DNA of 55,068 bases. Source: an uncultured Prevotella sp. (GTDB taxonomy: Bacteria; Bacteroidota; Bacteroidia; Bacteroidales; Bacteroidaceae). The stretch spans positions 1 through 55,068 of the forward strand of contig CABUHE010000012.1 in NCBI GenBank assembly GCA_902491375.1, read 5' to 3'. Below, in pieces: positions 54,750-55,068 of the stretch; the first letter of the stretch is position 1, and every line of letters begins with the position of its first letter. The notes below the pieces were generated by a model. The model was not told the origin of the DNA and searched no databases. It worked only from the letters and a program-made list of their open reading frames with translations. Made by a program: the position numbers and the translations under genes.

Positions 54750-54758
54750 GCAAAAATA
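54750..54758 (-). promoter_or_regulatory. -7 box of the exported DUF362 gene
   Basis: On the minus strand TATTTTTGC, about 90 bases before ATG 54661. It lies inside the longer open frame that reaches 54931, arguing against that longer protein. Confidence 0.55.
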
Positions 54759-54918
54759 ATCAATTTCCTTGACATATAATGTAAACTTTTCTCGGCATAA
54801 ACAACCAATATTAACGTGAGTTCGGTATAAGAAAACCTTTGAAAAAGTTGTGGGAATGAAATATTTTTAGTATCTTTACAGTTGACAATCAATAAGTTAC
54901 ATAAAAACATCCATTCCC

Positions 54919-55068
54919 ATGACTGATGCAAATTTAATGGAAATTTTCTGTATTCTCGATGAATTCTGCAAATATTTAGCCCCCGAACTGAAAAAACATA
55001 CGCTGGACACCTCCGGCAAACGTCGCCGCAACCGCCCGTGCCTCATGTCCGACAGCGAGGTGATGACC
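54919..55068 (+). mobile_element. IS982-family transposase, 5' part, cut by the window end
   Basis: ATG 54919 opens a frame that runs off the window: MTDANLMEIFCILDEFCKYL, then KRRRNRPCLMSDSEVMT. The MEIFCILDEFCK and LSDSEVMT blocks match the N terminus of IS982-type DDE transposases. TATCTTTAC at about 54870 is a likely promoter box. The left end of the element should fall between about 54790 and 54845 (around GTGAGTTCGGTATAAG), but the inverted repeat cannot be confirmed without the right end. Confidence 0.75.

Noticed and set aside
53552..54931. 459-codon form of the exported DUF362 protein
   Set aside because: The -7 box at 54750-54758 lies inside this frame and a signal peptide begins at ATG 54661.

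Overview
The window looks like a chromosomal segment of a Bacteroidales bacterium, most likely a Prevotella-type gut or oral anaerobe. The evidence is the recurring Bacteroidota sigma-factor -7 box (TAnnTTTGC) in front of most genes, the near absence of Shine-Dalgarno sequences, a SusC/SusD polysaccharide-utilisation locus, DUF5723, DUF5683 and BACON-domain proteins, and the gene orders rsfS-ftsH-cdsA and parA-parB-DUF5683-transglycosylase-rel beside surE-lpxB. Species cannot be fixed from the sequence alone.

Layout. 1-3.4 kb: a minus-strand block of small lipoproteins, a 26-residue membrane microprotein and a secreted protein built like a metalloprotease but lacking the metal-binding helix; a 54-bp direct repeat flanks part of the block. 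3.9-7.1 kb: an outer-membrane DUF5723 protein and a large lipoprotein. 7.1-8.35 kb: long gene-free divergent region. 8.35-12.1 kb: a carboxyltransferase (OadA/PycB type), an HD protein, and a ferredoxin-like DUF362 protein. 12.4-25.4 kb: LptD, a CPA2 antiporter, PepT, a BACON lipoprotein, CorA with a leader ORF, a DUF349 protein and a TPR protein. 25.5-34.3 kb: a four-gene polysaccharide-utilisation operon (SusC, SusD, GH43, DUF5060/DUF4038 hydrolase). 34.66 kb: tRNA-Gln(CTG). 35-38.4 kb: rsfS, ftsH, cdsA. 38.4-40.3 kb: a three-gene HipB-HipS-HipT toxin-antitoxin module behind three evenly spaced palindromic operators. 40.65 kb: a MerR regulator. 41.1-48.3 kb: a minus-strand run parA, parB, DUF5683, lytic transglycosylase, rel and a pectinesterase. 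48.5-51.1 kb: surE, lpxB and a flavodoxin-like reductase. 51.1-55.07 kb: an accessory-looking end with small secreted proteins, a candidate structured RNA with its own promoter and terminator, a 96-residue orphan, an exported DUF362 paralogue, and the start of an IS982-family transposase cut by the window edge.

How the parts work together. Most of the window is envelope and housekeeping biology: LPS export and lipid A (LptD, LpxB), phospholipid precursor (CdsA), membrane proteolysis (FtsH), chromosome partition (ParAB), stringent response (Rel), ion transport (antiporter, CorA). The accessory layers are the glycan locus, the HipBST module, a family of dispersed palindromic repeats (four copies, all intergenic), and the 51-55 kb end. 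The observations most worth following are the candidate RNA at 52.93-53.24 kb, the HipBST module with its 41/42-bp operator phasing and Thr-x-Thr loop, the CorA leader ORF, the pseudo-protease, and the carboxyltransferase whose carrier domain has lost its biotin-lysine motif.
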